Source: CALKYB01 sp964510575
GTDB lineage: Bacteria > Bdellovibrionota_C > UBA2361 > SZUA-149 > CALKYB01
Direction: 5' to 3'
Assembly (NCBI GenBank): GCA_964510575.1
Contig: CAZECN010000001.1
Span: 124,001-188,000, forward strand
Length of the DNA: 64,000 nucleotides
The position numbers and the translations under genes are program-made. The notes below the pieces were generated by a model. The model searched no databases. It had not been told where the DNA came from and saw only the letters and a program-made list of their open reading frames with translations. Shown here one piece after another: positions 25,496 through 33,983 of the stretch. Position 1 is the first letter of the stretch; every line of letters begins with the position of its first letter.

Positions 25496-26767
25496 GTGAA
25501 GCCTAAGTTAGAAAAAAATCGTAAATCATTAGCAATTCCGCTTTGCCTGATCGGTATTTTACCTTTTCTTGCAAGCTGTGGACCCTCTACTGCTAGAGAG
25601 ATCAATTGGTCCAGAGAGACTAAATTGACGGCAACTGCCCCTGAAGGGGTGGAACAGAAGCCTATAGAGCCTCGCTGGGCTCTTAATGAAGTAGACGAAA
25701 GCTATCCTGCTCAGGTCAAGCAGTTGTCTGGGTCCAAATTTAATTCGTTTCCAGCTCACAGTGGTGAGGTTACGGCCCTAGAGGTTTCCAAGGCAGGTCG
25801 AGAGGCTTTTACAGGTGGTGCAGATGGTAGGGTTCTTCGCCATCAATTGATTGAAAGCACTGCGGGTAAAGTTCTTGTTGTCTCAACTGAACTAGCTCGA
25901 AGTTCTAGGGAAATCTTATCTTTGTCATTGTCCCCTGATGGGAGCAAGCTTGCTGTTGGGCAGTATTCATCAGTTTCCCTGATTGATCTTTCCGATTCTT
26001 CCATTTACTCCCGAATGACCAGATTTAAAGGCAGAGTGACAACGATGTCTTGGGATTGGCAACAAGAGTTTCTAATGTTTGGTCTTAGCTCTGCTCGAGT
26101 TTACTCTTGGGGGCTTGGAAGTTGGAACGGTAATGCCGAAAACTCATTGCGCGCTTTATCGCAGTATCGAGGCTTGGCATCTGGGGTTGTTTCTCTGGTT
26201 ACTCATCCTGACCAAGAGATATTCTTCGGTGCTGATAGGACTGGTAATATTTTGGTTTGGCGCTTGATAAGAACTGAGGAGGATTTAGGTTTGAGGGTCA
26301 GAGATGAACTCGATTCTAGTGAAAGAATTTCTGACTCGGCTCGACGTGTGACCAAGTTGCCACTTGAAATTTCCCACTTCTCGATTGAGCGTTCCGGAGA
26401 AAATCTTTTTGCTGTTACCAACGATGGAATTTATCGTCCATGGAAAATGAAAGGCTTGGTTCCTCGTCCTAAAACGATAATTGCTAATGATGCTTTGCAA
26501 GCTTTCACTGAGCTAACGGCTGGCTCGAAACCACTTTTAGCCGTTGCTACTCGCGAGCAGAGAATTAAGATTTTTTGTGCTTCAAGCAAGGATAGCGACT
26601 TAGACACCCAATCGGCTAAGCTTGCAGCAATTAGTCCTACTTTTGTCGATTCCTTTAGCGAAATAAAGAGCGCTGAGGAGGCTCCTGTCTTGTGGGCAGT
26701 GCAAAAAACGGGTAGTGTTCTGAGCCTTGAACTGGAGCCGTCTTTGGGTAGAAATGTTTGCCCCTGA
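25496..26767 (+). CDS. WD40-like beta-propeller lipoprotein
   Basis: From GTG 25496 the product has a proper lipoprotein signal: Lys/Arg-rich start, hydrophobic 'SLAIPLCLIGILPF' and lipobox LASC. An in-frame start at 25421 would put the signal 25 residues too far in. The mature part has WD40-like repeats, for example 'AHSGEVTALEVSKAGREAFTGGADGRVLRH' in pieces of the usual length, then 'REILSLSLSPDGSKLAVGQ'. These form a beta-propeller platform for protein binding. Being next to ileS seems incidental. Confidence 0.7.
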   Translation: MKPKLEKNRKSLAIPLCLIGILPFLASCGPSTAREINWSRETKLTATAPEGVEQKPIEPRWALNEVDESYPAQVKQLSGSKFNSFPAHSGEVTALEVSKAGREAFTGGADGRVLRHQLIESTAGKVLVVSTELARSSREILSLSLSPDGSKLAVGQYSSVSLIDLSDSSIYSRMTRFKGRVTTMSWDWQQEFLMFGLSSARVYSWGLGSWNGNAENSLRALSQYRGLASGVVSLVTHPDQEIFFGADRTGNILVWRLIRTEEDLGLRVRDELDSSERISDSARRVTKLPLEISHFSIERSGENLFAVTNDGIYRPWKMKGLVPRPKTIIANDALQAFTELTAGSKPLLAVATREQRIKIFCASSKDSDLDTQSAKLAAISPTFVDSFSEIKSAEEAPVLWAVQKTGSVLSLELEPSLGRNVCP

Positions 26768-26799
26768 CTCTGAGCTTTCCCTTAAATTACTGTGCCTGA

Positions 26800-29700
26800 A
26801 TGAAACCCGTTGAACAGGAAATAAAGTTCCCGGCTTTAGAGCATCGCGTTCTTGAGTTTTGGGGTGATAATTCGATCTTTGAAAAATCGCTTGACGCAAA
26901 GCTCTCCACCAAACTGGATGGACAGCCCAGTGAAACTGACAGACCTTCCTATGTTTTTTACGACGGCCCCCCTTTTGCCACTGGCTTACCGCATTATGGT
27001 CATTTATTAGCAGGAACCATTAAGGACGTAGTTGGGCGTTATTTCACGATGAAGGGATATCATGTGGATCGGCGCTGTGGCTGGGATTGCCATGGTGTTC
27101 CTGTTGAGTTCGAAATTCAGAAGAAGTTGGATCTTCATGGAAATCGAGCGATCAGGGAATACGGGATAGATAAGTTTAATGAATCCTGTCGTGAGATAGT
27201 GCTTCGCTACACAGCTGAGTGGAAGGAGTTCTTGGAGCGCTCAGGCCGTTGGGTTGATTTTAGCCGCCAGTATCGAACGATGGATCCTGATTTTATGGAG
27301 TCCATTTGGTGGGTAGTTAAGAGCCTTTGGGAGAAAGGACTGATTTACGAAGGCGTTAAGTGTGTTCCTTACTCTTGGGCAATGAACACTCCCCTTAGTA
27401 ATTTTGAGGCCAATCTTAATTATAAAAATGTTCAAGATCCGGCCGTTACCGTCAGGGTTAAGGTTAAAGACGGTGCTGCGAAACTAATTGAGAAAGCTGG
27501 GCTTGGGGATGAAGATCTTTTCTTATATTTATGGACGACTACTCCATGGACCTTACCTAGTAATATGGCTGTGGCTACTGGTCCTGATCTAGATTACTCG
27601 ATGGTAAGAAGAAAAGACTCTGGGGAGGTTTTTATCGCTGGAAGCTCTCGGGTGCAAGATATACTCGGAAAGGGAGCAGAGTTTGAAACGATCTATGAAT
27701 TCAAAGGGTCTGAGCTTGTTGGTATTAACTATGAGCCACTGTTCCCTTATTTTTCTGATCAAATAGGGAGTAACGCGTTTCAGGTTTATGCTGGAGAGTT
27801 TGTTACTGCCGATGATGGAACAGGTCTCGTGCATTTAGCTTCTTTTGGAGAAGATGACCTAAAAGTATTTCAGGAGAATGATATAGCTATCATCGATCCT
27901 GTAGATGAGGATGGCAGTTTTAAGGATGAGATTAGTGACTTTGTTGGTCTCAACGTTAAGGAAGCTGATCCTAAGATAGTTGCTTGGTTGAAGTCCGAAG
28001 GTAAATTAGTTGACCATCGTACCATTGAGCATTCCTATCCATTCTGTTGGAGAACCGATACACCACTAATTTATAAGTCTATTCCTACCTGGTTCGTTAA
28101 AGTTGAAGAATTCCGAGACAGACTTCGAGCTGTTAACGATGAAATCCACTGGGTGCCCGGACATCTGCGTGATGGAAGAATGGGTAAATGGTTGGAAGGA
28201 GCCAGAGATTGGGCCATTTCTAGAAATCGTTTCTGGGGTACGCCAATTCCAGTTTGGCGTTGTGATAGTTGCGATGCAGTGGAATGCCTTGGTTCAGTGT
28301 CTGAGCTGGAAGAAAGGGGCGGAGCAAAAGTAGATGATTTGCACAGACATTTTATTGACCAGATTGAAATAGACTGTACGTCTTGTTCTGGGAAGATGAA
28401 GAGGATCGATGAAGTTTTGGACTGTTGGTTCGAGTCAGGTTCAATGCCTTATGCTCAAGCTCACTATCCTTTTGAGAATAGAGAAGAGTTTGAAGCAAAT
28501 TTCCCAGCTGATTTTATTGCTGAAGGTTTAGATCAAACTAGAGGATGGTTCTATACCTTGTTAATTCTCTCCACTGCTTTGTTCGATAAACCTTCTTTTA
28601 AAAATGTTATCGTTAATGGAATCTTGCTAGCCAAAGATGGCAAGAAGATGTCCAAGTCTTTAAAAAACTACCCACCTCCAGAAGAAGTGATGGAAGAGTC
28701 TGGGGCGGACGCGATGAGACTTTACTTACTTTCGTCGGCGGCAACCAGAGGAGAGGAGCTTAGATTTAGTAAAGATGGAGTGCAGCAAGTCGTTAGGCAA
28801 ACTCTTTTACCTCTTTGGAACGCCTATAACTTTTTTGTGACTTATGCTTTGGTGGACGAGTGGTCCCCAAAAAAGATACCTGCACAGCCATCAAATAATT
28901 TACTAGATCGTTGGATACTTTCCCGTGTTGTTTCTCTTGCTGAAAGGGTAGAGGGAGCAATGGATCAGTATCAGTTATACGCTACTTTGAACCCGGTTCT
29001 GGATTTCGTTGAGCAACTGACTAATTGGTATATTAGGTTGAATCGACGAAGGTTTTGGAGTGGTGGTACCGAAGAGGAGAAAGAAGATAAGCTTCATGCC
29101 TACGCTACCTTGCATCAAGCCCTAAGTTCGTTTTCAAGAGTTTTAGCTCCACTAGCACCTTTCATCAGCGAGGAGATTTTTAGAAATCTTAGCTCAGACT
29201 TCGATGAGATAAATTGTGAAAGTGTGCACTTAGCCCCTTTTCCTTCTGCGTCTGAAACGGGAATCGAAACGGATCCTAGTCTTGAGAAGTCTATGGAGGT
29301 TTTCGAAGAAGTGATCTTGTTGGGCCGTGGTTTAAGAAATGATCTTGGTTTAAGAGTTCGTCAACCCTTGTCCGATATTCAAGTCGTTCATCCGGATCAG
29401 AGCGTCTTGGATGGTTTGAAACAGCTTGATAATTATATCAAGGATGAGTTGAACATTAAGAAAGTCGACTACAGTGTTAATGAAGAAGGGGTGGTTAATC
29501 TCAAGGCTTTGTTGAACACTAAGACTCTAGGAAAAGTCCTAGGGCCGAAACTGGGCTCGGATGGAATGAAAGAGTTGAGGAATAAGGTGCAAGGAATGAC
29601 TACTGAAGAAATCCGTGAGTTCGAGAAGAGCGAAGAACTCCTGTTTCAAGAAGTGGTATTAAAACCAGGTGACATACTAGTTAGTCGAGATGCCAAAGAG

Positions 29701-30063
29701 GGCCAGGAGAATGTTGCCTCATCGGGACAGGTCACGGTGGTGTTAAATACTAATTTAACTTCTGAGTTGAGGCTCGAAGGTTTGGCTAGGGAGTTTGTAA
29801 ACCGAGTTCAAAAGCTAAGAAAAGACCATGATTTTCATGTAAGCGATCGAATTTCCGTTAAGTTTATGACGGCCTGTCCAAAGATTTCTACTGCAATCAG
29901 TGATCATAATGAATACGTTAAGTCCGAAACGCTTGCTTTGGAGCTTGAGCAAGTTATGGAAGAGAGAGATTTGGAACTTAATGCAGATAAAGAAAATCTT
30001 GGGTCGATTGAGATTAGCGATAAGCCATTGGTTGTGAGTCTAAAAAGAATTGAATCGCAGTAG
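26800..30063 (+). CDS. ileS: Isoleucyl-tRNA synthetase, type 2
   Basis: A 1087-residue class I synthetase. The HIGH-type motif is PHYGH at residues 64-68 in 'YDGPPFATGLPHYGHLLAGT', and KMSKS is near residues 616-620 ('GKKMSKSLKNY'). The GWDCHG block and editing domain are in place. The 'PPFATGLPHYGH' form and long C-terminus mark the type 2 (eukaryote-like) IleRS, which is known for low sensitivity to mupirocin. It lies three bases upstream of lspA. Confidence 0.96.
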   Translation: MKPVEQEIKFPALEHRVLEFWGDNSIFEKSLDAKLSTKLDGQPSETDRPSYVFYDGPPFATGLPHYGHLLAGTIKDVVGRYFTMKGYHVDRRCGWDCHGVPVEFEIQKKLDLHGNRAIREYGIDKFNESCREIVLRYTAEWKEFLERSGRWVDFSRQYRTMDPDFMESIWWVVKSLWEKGLIYEGVKCVPYSWAMNTPLSNFEANLNYKNVQDPAVTVRVKVKDGAAKLIEKAGLGDEDLFLYLWTTTPWTLPSNMAVATGPDLDYSMVRRKDSGEVFIAGSSRVQDILGKGAEFETIYEFKGSELVGINYEPLFPYFSDQIGSNAFQVYAGEFVTADDGTGLVHLASFGEDDLKVFQENDIAIIDPVDEDGSFKDEISDFVGLNVKEADPKIVAWLKSEGKLVDHRTIEHSYPFCWRTDTPLIYKSIPTWFVKVEEFRDRLRAVNDEIHWVPGHLRDGRMGKWLEGARDWAISRNRFWGTPIPVWRCDSCDAVECLGSVSELEERGGAKVDDLHRHFIDQIEIDCTSCSGKMKRIDEVLDCWFESGSMPYAQAHYPFENREEFEANFPADFIAEGLDQTRGWFYTLLILSTALFDKPSFKNVIVNGILLAKDGKKMSKSLKNYPPPEEVMEESGADAMRLYLLSSAATRGEELRFSKDGVQQVVRQTLLPLWNAYNFFVTYALVDEWSPKKIPAQPSNNLLDRWILSRVVSLAERVEGAMDQYQLYATLNPVLDFVEQLTNWYIRLNRRRFWSGGTEEEKEDKLHAYATLHQALSSFSRVLAPLAPFISEEIFRNLSSDFDEINCESVHLAPFPSASETGIETDPSLEKSMEVFEEVILLGRGLRNDLGLRVRQPLSDIQVVHPDQSVLDGLKQLDNYIKDELNIKKVDYSVNEEGVVNLKALLNTKTLGKVLGPKLGSDGMKELRNKVQGMTTEEIREFEKSEELLFQEVVLKPGDILVSRDAKEGQENVASSGQVTVVLNTNLTSELRLEGLAREFVNRVQKLRKDHDFHVSDRISVKFMTACPKISTAISDHNEYVKSETLALELEQVMEERDLELNADKENLGSIEISDKPLVVSLKRIESQ

Positions 30064-30066
30064 ATT

Positions 30067-30558
30067 ATGAAAGATAAATTTTTATGGCTTTGTTTTACAG
30101 TGGTTCTTGTCGCTGACCAACTTAGTAAGAAACTAGCCCTAGAATCTCTTGCTGAAGGTCGTCCCGTTAGTATTGTTGAGGGGCTCTTTAATTTAACACT
30201 CGTTTATAATCCAGGTGCTGCCTTTGGTATGTTTGCCGGACTTCCTGATACTCAAAGGAGAGTTACTTTACTTTTTGTCGCCTTCCTCGCCCTTCTCGCT
30301 GTTTTCTACATGTTGCGAGATACTAAAGGGGATAGAATTTCGCAGATAGCCCTCGTTTGTATTTTGGGCGGCGCGATAGGTAATATTGTCGATCGTTTTC
30401 GTTTTGATGCGGTAGTTGATTTTCTAGATTTCTATTGGGGTGCCTATCACTGGCCTGCTTTTAATATTGCAGATAGCGCAATATGTTTAGGCGTCGCTGT
30501 TCTAATGTTTCGCATGCTTTTCCCCGCAAAGGGGAGCGAGATTATTAACCCAAGCTAG
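30067..30558 (+). CDS. lspA: Lipoprotein signal peptidase LspA (signal peptidase II)
   Basis: A 163-residue four-helix membrane protein with the family blocks 'VADQLSKK', 'NPGAAFGMF', 'GGAIGNIVDRFRF' and 'WPAFNIADSAI'. The two catalytic Asp are in the last two blocks. It cuts lipoprotein precursors before the lipidated Cys, and this window encodes at least four such lipoproteins. ileS-lspA adjacency is common in proteobacteria; here the gap is three bases. Confidence 0.96.
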   Translation: MKDKFLWLCFTVVLVADQLSKKLALESLAEGRPVSIVEGLFNLTLVYNPGAAFGMFAGLPDTQRRVTLLFVAFLALLAVFYMLRDTKGDRISQIALVCILGGAIGNIVDRFRFDAVVDFLDFYWGAYHWPAFNIADSAICLGVAVLMFRMLFPAKGSEIINPS

Positions 30559-30726
30559 TAAAAAAGCAGTAATGTTAAGTGCTTACAATAGTCTAGGGAA
30601 TTTATAAGCTTGTCTTTCGTCTATATTTAGAGGGGAGAAGGAGTCGGGCTTAGACGTGATCATTTTGTTTTTAGCGGCCAATTTTTAAAGGAGCTTTAGA
30701 CTACCCTATCGGAGTTGCGTATTATA

Positions 30727-30766
30727 TGTAGGTTTCAGTCCTTTAACTTTAGGATTGAAACCTACA
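30727..30766. promoter_or_regulatory. Long hairpin upstream of glycine-zipper lipoprotein gene
   Basis: Bases 30727-30742 pair with 30751-30766: a 16-bp stem with a single mismatch that is a G-U pair if read as plus-strand RNA, and an 8-base loop. No T tract follows, so it is not a usual terminator. It lies 55 bases before the start codon of the 30821 gene and 170 bases after lspA, so it may sit in the leader of the lipoprotein transcript or protect the lspA 3' end. Confidence 0.5.
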
Positions 30767-30820
30767 AAAGAGCAGCTTAAACCTTATACCCCTGCGAATC
30801 TAATTATTTAGGAGAATGCT

Positions 30821-31177
30821 ATGAAAAATTTAACTCAGTCTTTGATGGTTTTAATGATTCTTGGGATGAGCGCCTGTACTGCGGGAGGTTTAAACCGCAC
30901 ACAAACGGGAGCTCTTGGTGGAGCTGCTGCTGGAGCAGGTCTGGGAGCCATTATTGGTAATCAGACTGGTGATGCCGGAGCTGGAGTTGCGGTTGGTGCG
31001 GCAGCTGGAGCTTTGAGTGGAGCTCTTATTGGAAACCAGCTTGATGGACAGTCTGCTGAAAGAGCCAGAATTGAAGAGCTTGAAAGAAGAAATTCTGAAG
31101 AGTTGGACAGGCAGCGTCGCGAAATTGAAGAGTTGAGACGTCAGCGTCAACAAGATGATTACTATCGTAGATACTAG
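30821..31177 (+). CDS. Small glycine-zipper lipoprotein
   Basis: A 118-residue protein with a lipoprotein signal (lipobox MSAC, Cys19), then a Gly-zipper double helix ('GALGGAAAGAGLGAIIG' and 'GAGVAVGAAAGALSGALIG') and a charged coiled-coil tail rich in Glu and Arg. Gly-zipper lipoproteins sit at the outer membrane and can stabilise or permeate it. A clear AGGAG site precedes the ATG. It is a close paralogue of the N-terminal half of the OmpA-domain protein at 33162. Confidence 0.8.
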   Translation: MKNLTQSLMVLMILGMSACTAGGLNRTQTGALGGAAAGAGLGAIIGNQTGDAGAGVAVGAAAGALSGALIGNQLDGQSAERARIEELERRNSEELDRQRREIEELRRQRQQDDYYRRY

Positions 31178-31212
31178 CGTAAGCGTTCAGCCCACGCTCC
31201 TCTTCGTTCCTG

Positions 31213-31255
31213 AAAACGGCTCCTCAGCTGCGACGTATAACAACGTCGCCGTTTT
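31213..31255. other. Structured intergenic stretch after the lipoprotein gene
   Basis: Outer arms AAAACG (31213-31218) and CGTTTT (31250-31255) enclose an inner stem GCGACG/CGTCGC (31230-31235 with 31244-31249) with an 8-base loop and an 11-base bulge on the left. This could be a small structured RNA or part of the 3' UTR. The whole gap 31178-31553 holds no reading frame of note; it also contains the terminator at 31341. Confidence 0.4.
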
Positions 31256-31340
31256 AGAGCCTCGATTAGCTGGACCTTAACACCTACGCATTACCTACTA
31301 GTTTGCATAGGAGATAGGGTTTAGGTGAAGCTAACTCTGT

Positions 31341-31374
31341 TAAAAAAAGCCCCCCTAGAAGGGGGCTTTTTTTT
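31341..31374. terminator. Strong terminator between lipoprotein genes
   Basis: GCCCCC (31349-31354) pairs with GGGGGC (31361-31366) around a six-base loop, with an A run before and eight T after. It is a textbook intrinsic terminator for the 30821 gene and could work in either direction. Confidence 0.92.
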
Positions 31375-31553
31375 GTTTGGAGCATGCTTCTGGGGTGGTT
31401 TTTATCTGGCGTGACCCTGTACGATGCGGTACCCTTTCTTCTTCAGGCAGGTTAAACCAAAGCCTTTTGGACCTGCCACTTGTGTTTCGAGGTCTGGTTA
31501 AACTGACCAGGTAAGGTGGTATCCTTTAGTTCTAATGTTGGGAGTTAGTAGCT

Positions 31554-33143
31554 GTGAAGAATAAATTGTCCTCTAAAATTGTAATATCGGTTGGATTATT
31601 AACTGCAACTATCGCACTTCAGGGCTGTGGTTACTTGAACCGGCAGTTTCCTAGTTTAGGTTTGCCTGAGTATGAAGTCACCCCAACCGGCGTTGGTGCT
31701 GTGACCGGAACTGCCTTAGGTGGCGGAGTTGGAGCCTTAATTGGTTCTGCTAGTGGAAATCTTGGAGGAGGTACGTTTCTTGGAGCTGCATCTGGAGCAA
31801 CAGCCGGAGCCGTTATAGGAAACCAAGTTCATCGTGCTGATCAAGCAATCGCACTTCAAGAAAAGCGAGTTTTGCAACAGCGTAGACAGATTGAAATGTT
31901 GGATAAGGAGCTTGAGACAATTCGCAAACAGCAAGGTGACCGAGTCGTTTCTGCTTACAGACCAAGTTACACTGATGGAACAGCAAGAGGTTCTCTTTCT
32001 AGACATGGGGTTCAGCCTGGATTGCCTGGAAGTAACGTGCAAGGAAGCATAAGACAGCGTCCCTCGGTTCCAGTTGGAGATGAATTTAATCGTAGACGAG
32101 CTCCAAGACGTTCAGCTCTTGTTGAAGAGAATATCACCACTCGCGAGACGGTGCAGCCAGTTGAGGTAGCTAGGTATGATGATGTTCGAAACTCTACCCT
32201 AGGAGCTAGGCAAGAAGCTCAAGTTTACTCAGCTGAAGTTAATGACCAGGAATTGAGACGATTTCTTTCTAATGTTCCAGTTAGGCAAGCTCGTAGTGGA
32301 GTTGAGCCAGTAAGGGTGGCTAAGAGCACCGTTAGCAGAGAAGCTTCTAAGCCAGTTGCTAGGCAAGTAGTTAGAAAGCAAGAAGTGAAGAGACAGGTAG
32401 TTAGGGCACCGGAAAGCACTCCGGTCAGGGAAGTAGTTGTTCCTTCTACTCCACCTCAAGCTACTATTGTTAAGCCGGTTCAGAGGTATCAAGCCCCAGC
32501 TCCGGTCAGACCAACTGCTATCAGACCTGTTCAACCACGATCCGTTGAAACGGCTCCGGTGCAAGTTTCAAAAAATTCTCAACCAGTAAGAGGTCTGCCG
32601 ACTGCGCAAGGAATTACTGAACGAGTAGTTTCAACGGATGATAGGAAAGTTACCTTCAATATTCCGCCTGCGAAAAAAGCAGCTGCCATCGGTACTTCGG
32701 GTTCTACTTTCAGCTCTGGCATTCAGCCGGGTACTGTAAGGAAAATTGGAGAGAACGGTAGAGTGAGCGAAGAACGTGCATTGGGAGAGTCTACTAGAGT
32801 CTCAAGCCCTGTGAGAAAAGTAGAAAAGGTAGTTGCTCCAGTGGCCGCTCGGGTTGTGTCGGCACCTTCTAGCCAAACGAAACATTCATCTCCGAGCTGT
32901 GTGGAAGCTGAAAATGAAGCTCAGCGGGCTAGGGAAGCAACTTCTGATGCTGACAGGTTATTTTATTACAGAAGAGCACTTAGGTTGTGCGGTGAGTCTT
33001 CCAACTATCACTTGGAAACAGGTAAAGCTTATGCTGCCATTGATAGAATAGAAGACGCTGCTTTTGAATTTAGACAGGCTATAGACCTTGATCCGAATAA
33101 CCAAGCAGCTATCCAGCAATTATCGATTCTTGAAAGAAAATAA
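31554..33143 (+). CDS. Glycine-zipper lipoprotein with C-terminal TPR
   Basis: A 529-residue lipoprotein (lipobox LQGC near residue 25) with a Gly-zipper pair ('GTALGGGVGALIGSASG', 'GAASGATAGAVIGNQ'), a short coiled coil, a long Val/Arg/Pro-rich low-complexity middle of about 320 residues, and one or two tetratricopeptide-like repeats at the end ('AAFEFRQAIDLDPNN'). The middle looks disordered and may span the periplasm or bind peptidoglycan; this is inferred. The start is GTG with a GGGAG site. It is followed at 18 bases by the OmpA-domain gene. Confidence 0.75.
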   Translation: MKNKLSSKIVISVGLLTATIALQGCGYLNRQFPSLGLPEYEVTPTGVGAVTGTALGGGVGALIGSASGNLGGGTFLGAASGATAGAVIGNQVHRADQAIALQEKRVLQQRRQIEMLDKELETIRKQQGDRVVSAYRPSYTDGTARGSLSRHGVQPGLPGSNVQGSIRQRPSVPVGDEFNRRRAPRRSALVEENITTRETVQPVEVARYDDVRNSTLGARQEAQVYSAEVNDQELRRFLSNVPVRQARSGVEPVRVAKSTVSREASKPVARQVVRKQEVKRQVVRAPESTPVREVVVPSTPPQATIVKPVQRYQAPAPVRPTAIRPVQPRSVETAPVQVSKNSQPVRGLPTAQGITERVVSTDDRKVTFNIPPAKKAAAIGTSGSTFSSGIQPGTVRKIGENGRVSEERALGESTRVSSPVRKVEKVVAPVAARVVSAPSSQTKHSSPSCVEAENEAQRAREATSDADRLFYYRRALRLCGESSNYHLETGKAYAAIDRIEDAAFEFRQAIDLDPNNQAAIQQLSILERK

Positions 33144-33161
33144 AGTTAACGAAGAGTAGAA

Positions 33162-33872
33162 ATGAAAGAAAGTAAAGCTCGATTAGGTATTCTCTGTCTT
33201 GTGGTGTTGTTGTTATCTGGCTGCGTTGTTGGGGGGGTTAATAGAACCACAACAGGGGCAGTGGGTGGAGCTGCTGTTGGTGCTGGGCTGGGAGCTATCA
33301 TCGGAAATCAAACAGGTGATCCTGGAGCAGGGGTTGCGATTGGTAGTGCTGCTGGTGCTTTGGGTGGAGCTTTAATTGGTAATCAGCTCGATGAAAATGA
33401 TCGTGCTAATGCTGATAGTCGACAAAGGATTGAAGATCAGCAGTCTAGGCTGGAAGAAAACCATCGCTTAGTTCAGGAGTTGAAGAGAAAAGGAGCCGAT
33501 GTCTCACAGACTAGTAGAGGGGTCATAGTTAATCTACCCGATGTTTTGTTTCAATTTAATAGTTCAAGGTTAACTGGAGAAGCTCAGGGAACTCTCAGTG
33601 ATATTACTGAAGTAATTCAAAGCACTCCTGGTCGCCAAATTTCAGTAGAAGGTCACACCGATTCCATTGGAAGTACAAGCTATAATAAGCGCCTCTCGCT
33701 TCGACGAGCAAATTCAGTAGCAGATGGTTTAAGAACACGTGGAATAGAAGGCGGGAGACTTCGAGTTATTGGATATGGAGAAGGTTCTCCAATTGCTAGT
33801 AACAATAGCGATGCTGGGCGTTCTCGAAACCGTAGAGTAGAGATAGTTATCGAAAACTCTAATAGATTTTAG
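33162..33872 (+). CDS. OmpA-family lipoprotein (YiaD-like)
   Basis: A 236-residue protein with lipobox LSGC, a Gly zipper nearly identical in sequence to that of the 30821 protein, a short coiled coil, and a C-terminal OmpA-like peptidoglycan-binding domain ('ISVEGHTDSIGSTSYNKRLSLRRA', 'VIGYGEGSPIASNNSDAGRSRNRRV'). The Asp and Arg that contact diaminopimelate are present. It should tether the outer membrane to the cell wall. It probably shares a transcript with the TPR lipoprotein upstream. Confidence 0.92.
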   Translation: MKESKARLGILCLVVLLLSGCVVGGVNRTTTGAVGGAAVGAGLGAIIGNQTGDPGAGVAIGSAAGALGGALIGNQLDENDRANADSRQRIEDQQSRLEENHRLVQELKRKGADVSQTSRGVIVNLPDVLFQFNSSRLTGEAQGTLSDITEVIQSTPGRQISVEGHTDSIGSTSYNKRLSLRRANSVADGLRTRGIEGGRLRVIGYGEGSPIASNNSDAGRSRNRRVEIVIENSNRF

Positions 33873-33953
33873 TTATTAAAAACCCCTCTTATTTTTCGTC
33901 ATCTGAAGAGAATTCTGCATAGTTTTGCTCTTATTATCGTATTGATCTAGAAC

Positions 33954-33981
33954 TACGACCTTCTAGTAATTTAAGGTCGTA
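33954..33981 (+). promoter_or_regulatory. Hairpin burying the ribosome binding site of the GT2 gene
   Basis: TACGACCTT (33954-33962) pairs perfectly with AAGGTCGTA (33973-33981) around a 10-base loop. The 3' arm contains AAGG, the only ribosome binding site, and the ATG is two bases past the stem. The fold would block translation until it is opened. Confidence 0.6.
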
Positions 33982-33983
33982 CC

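Noticed and set aside
32225..32564. Minus-strand frames rich in Ser, Leu and Asn opposite the TPR lipoprotein
   Set aside because: Low-complexity antisense of the Val/Arg/Pro-rich region; no independent support.
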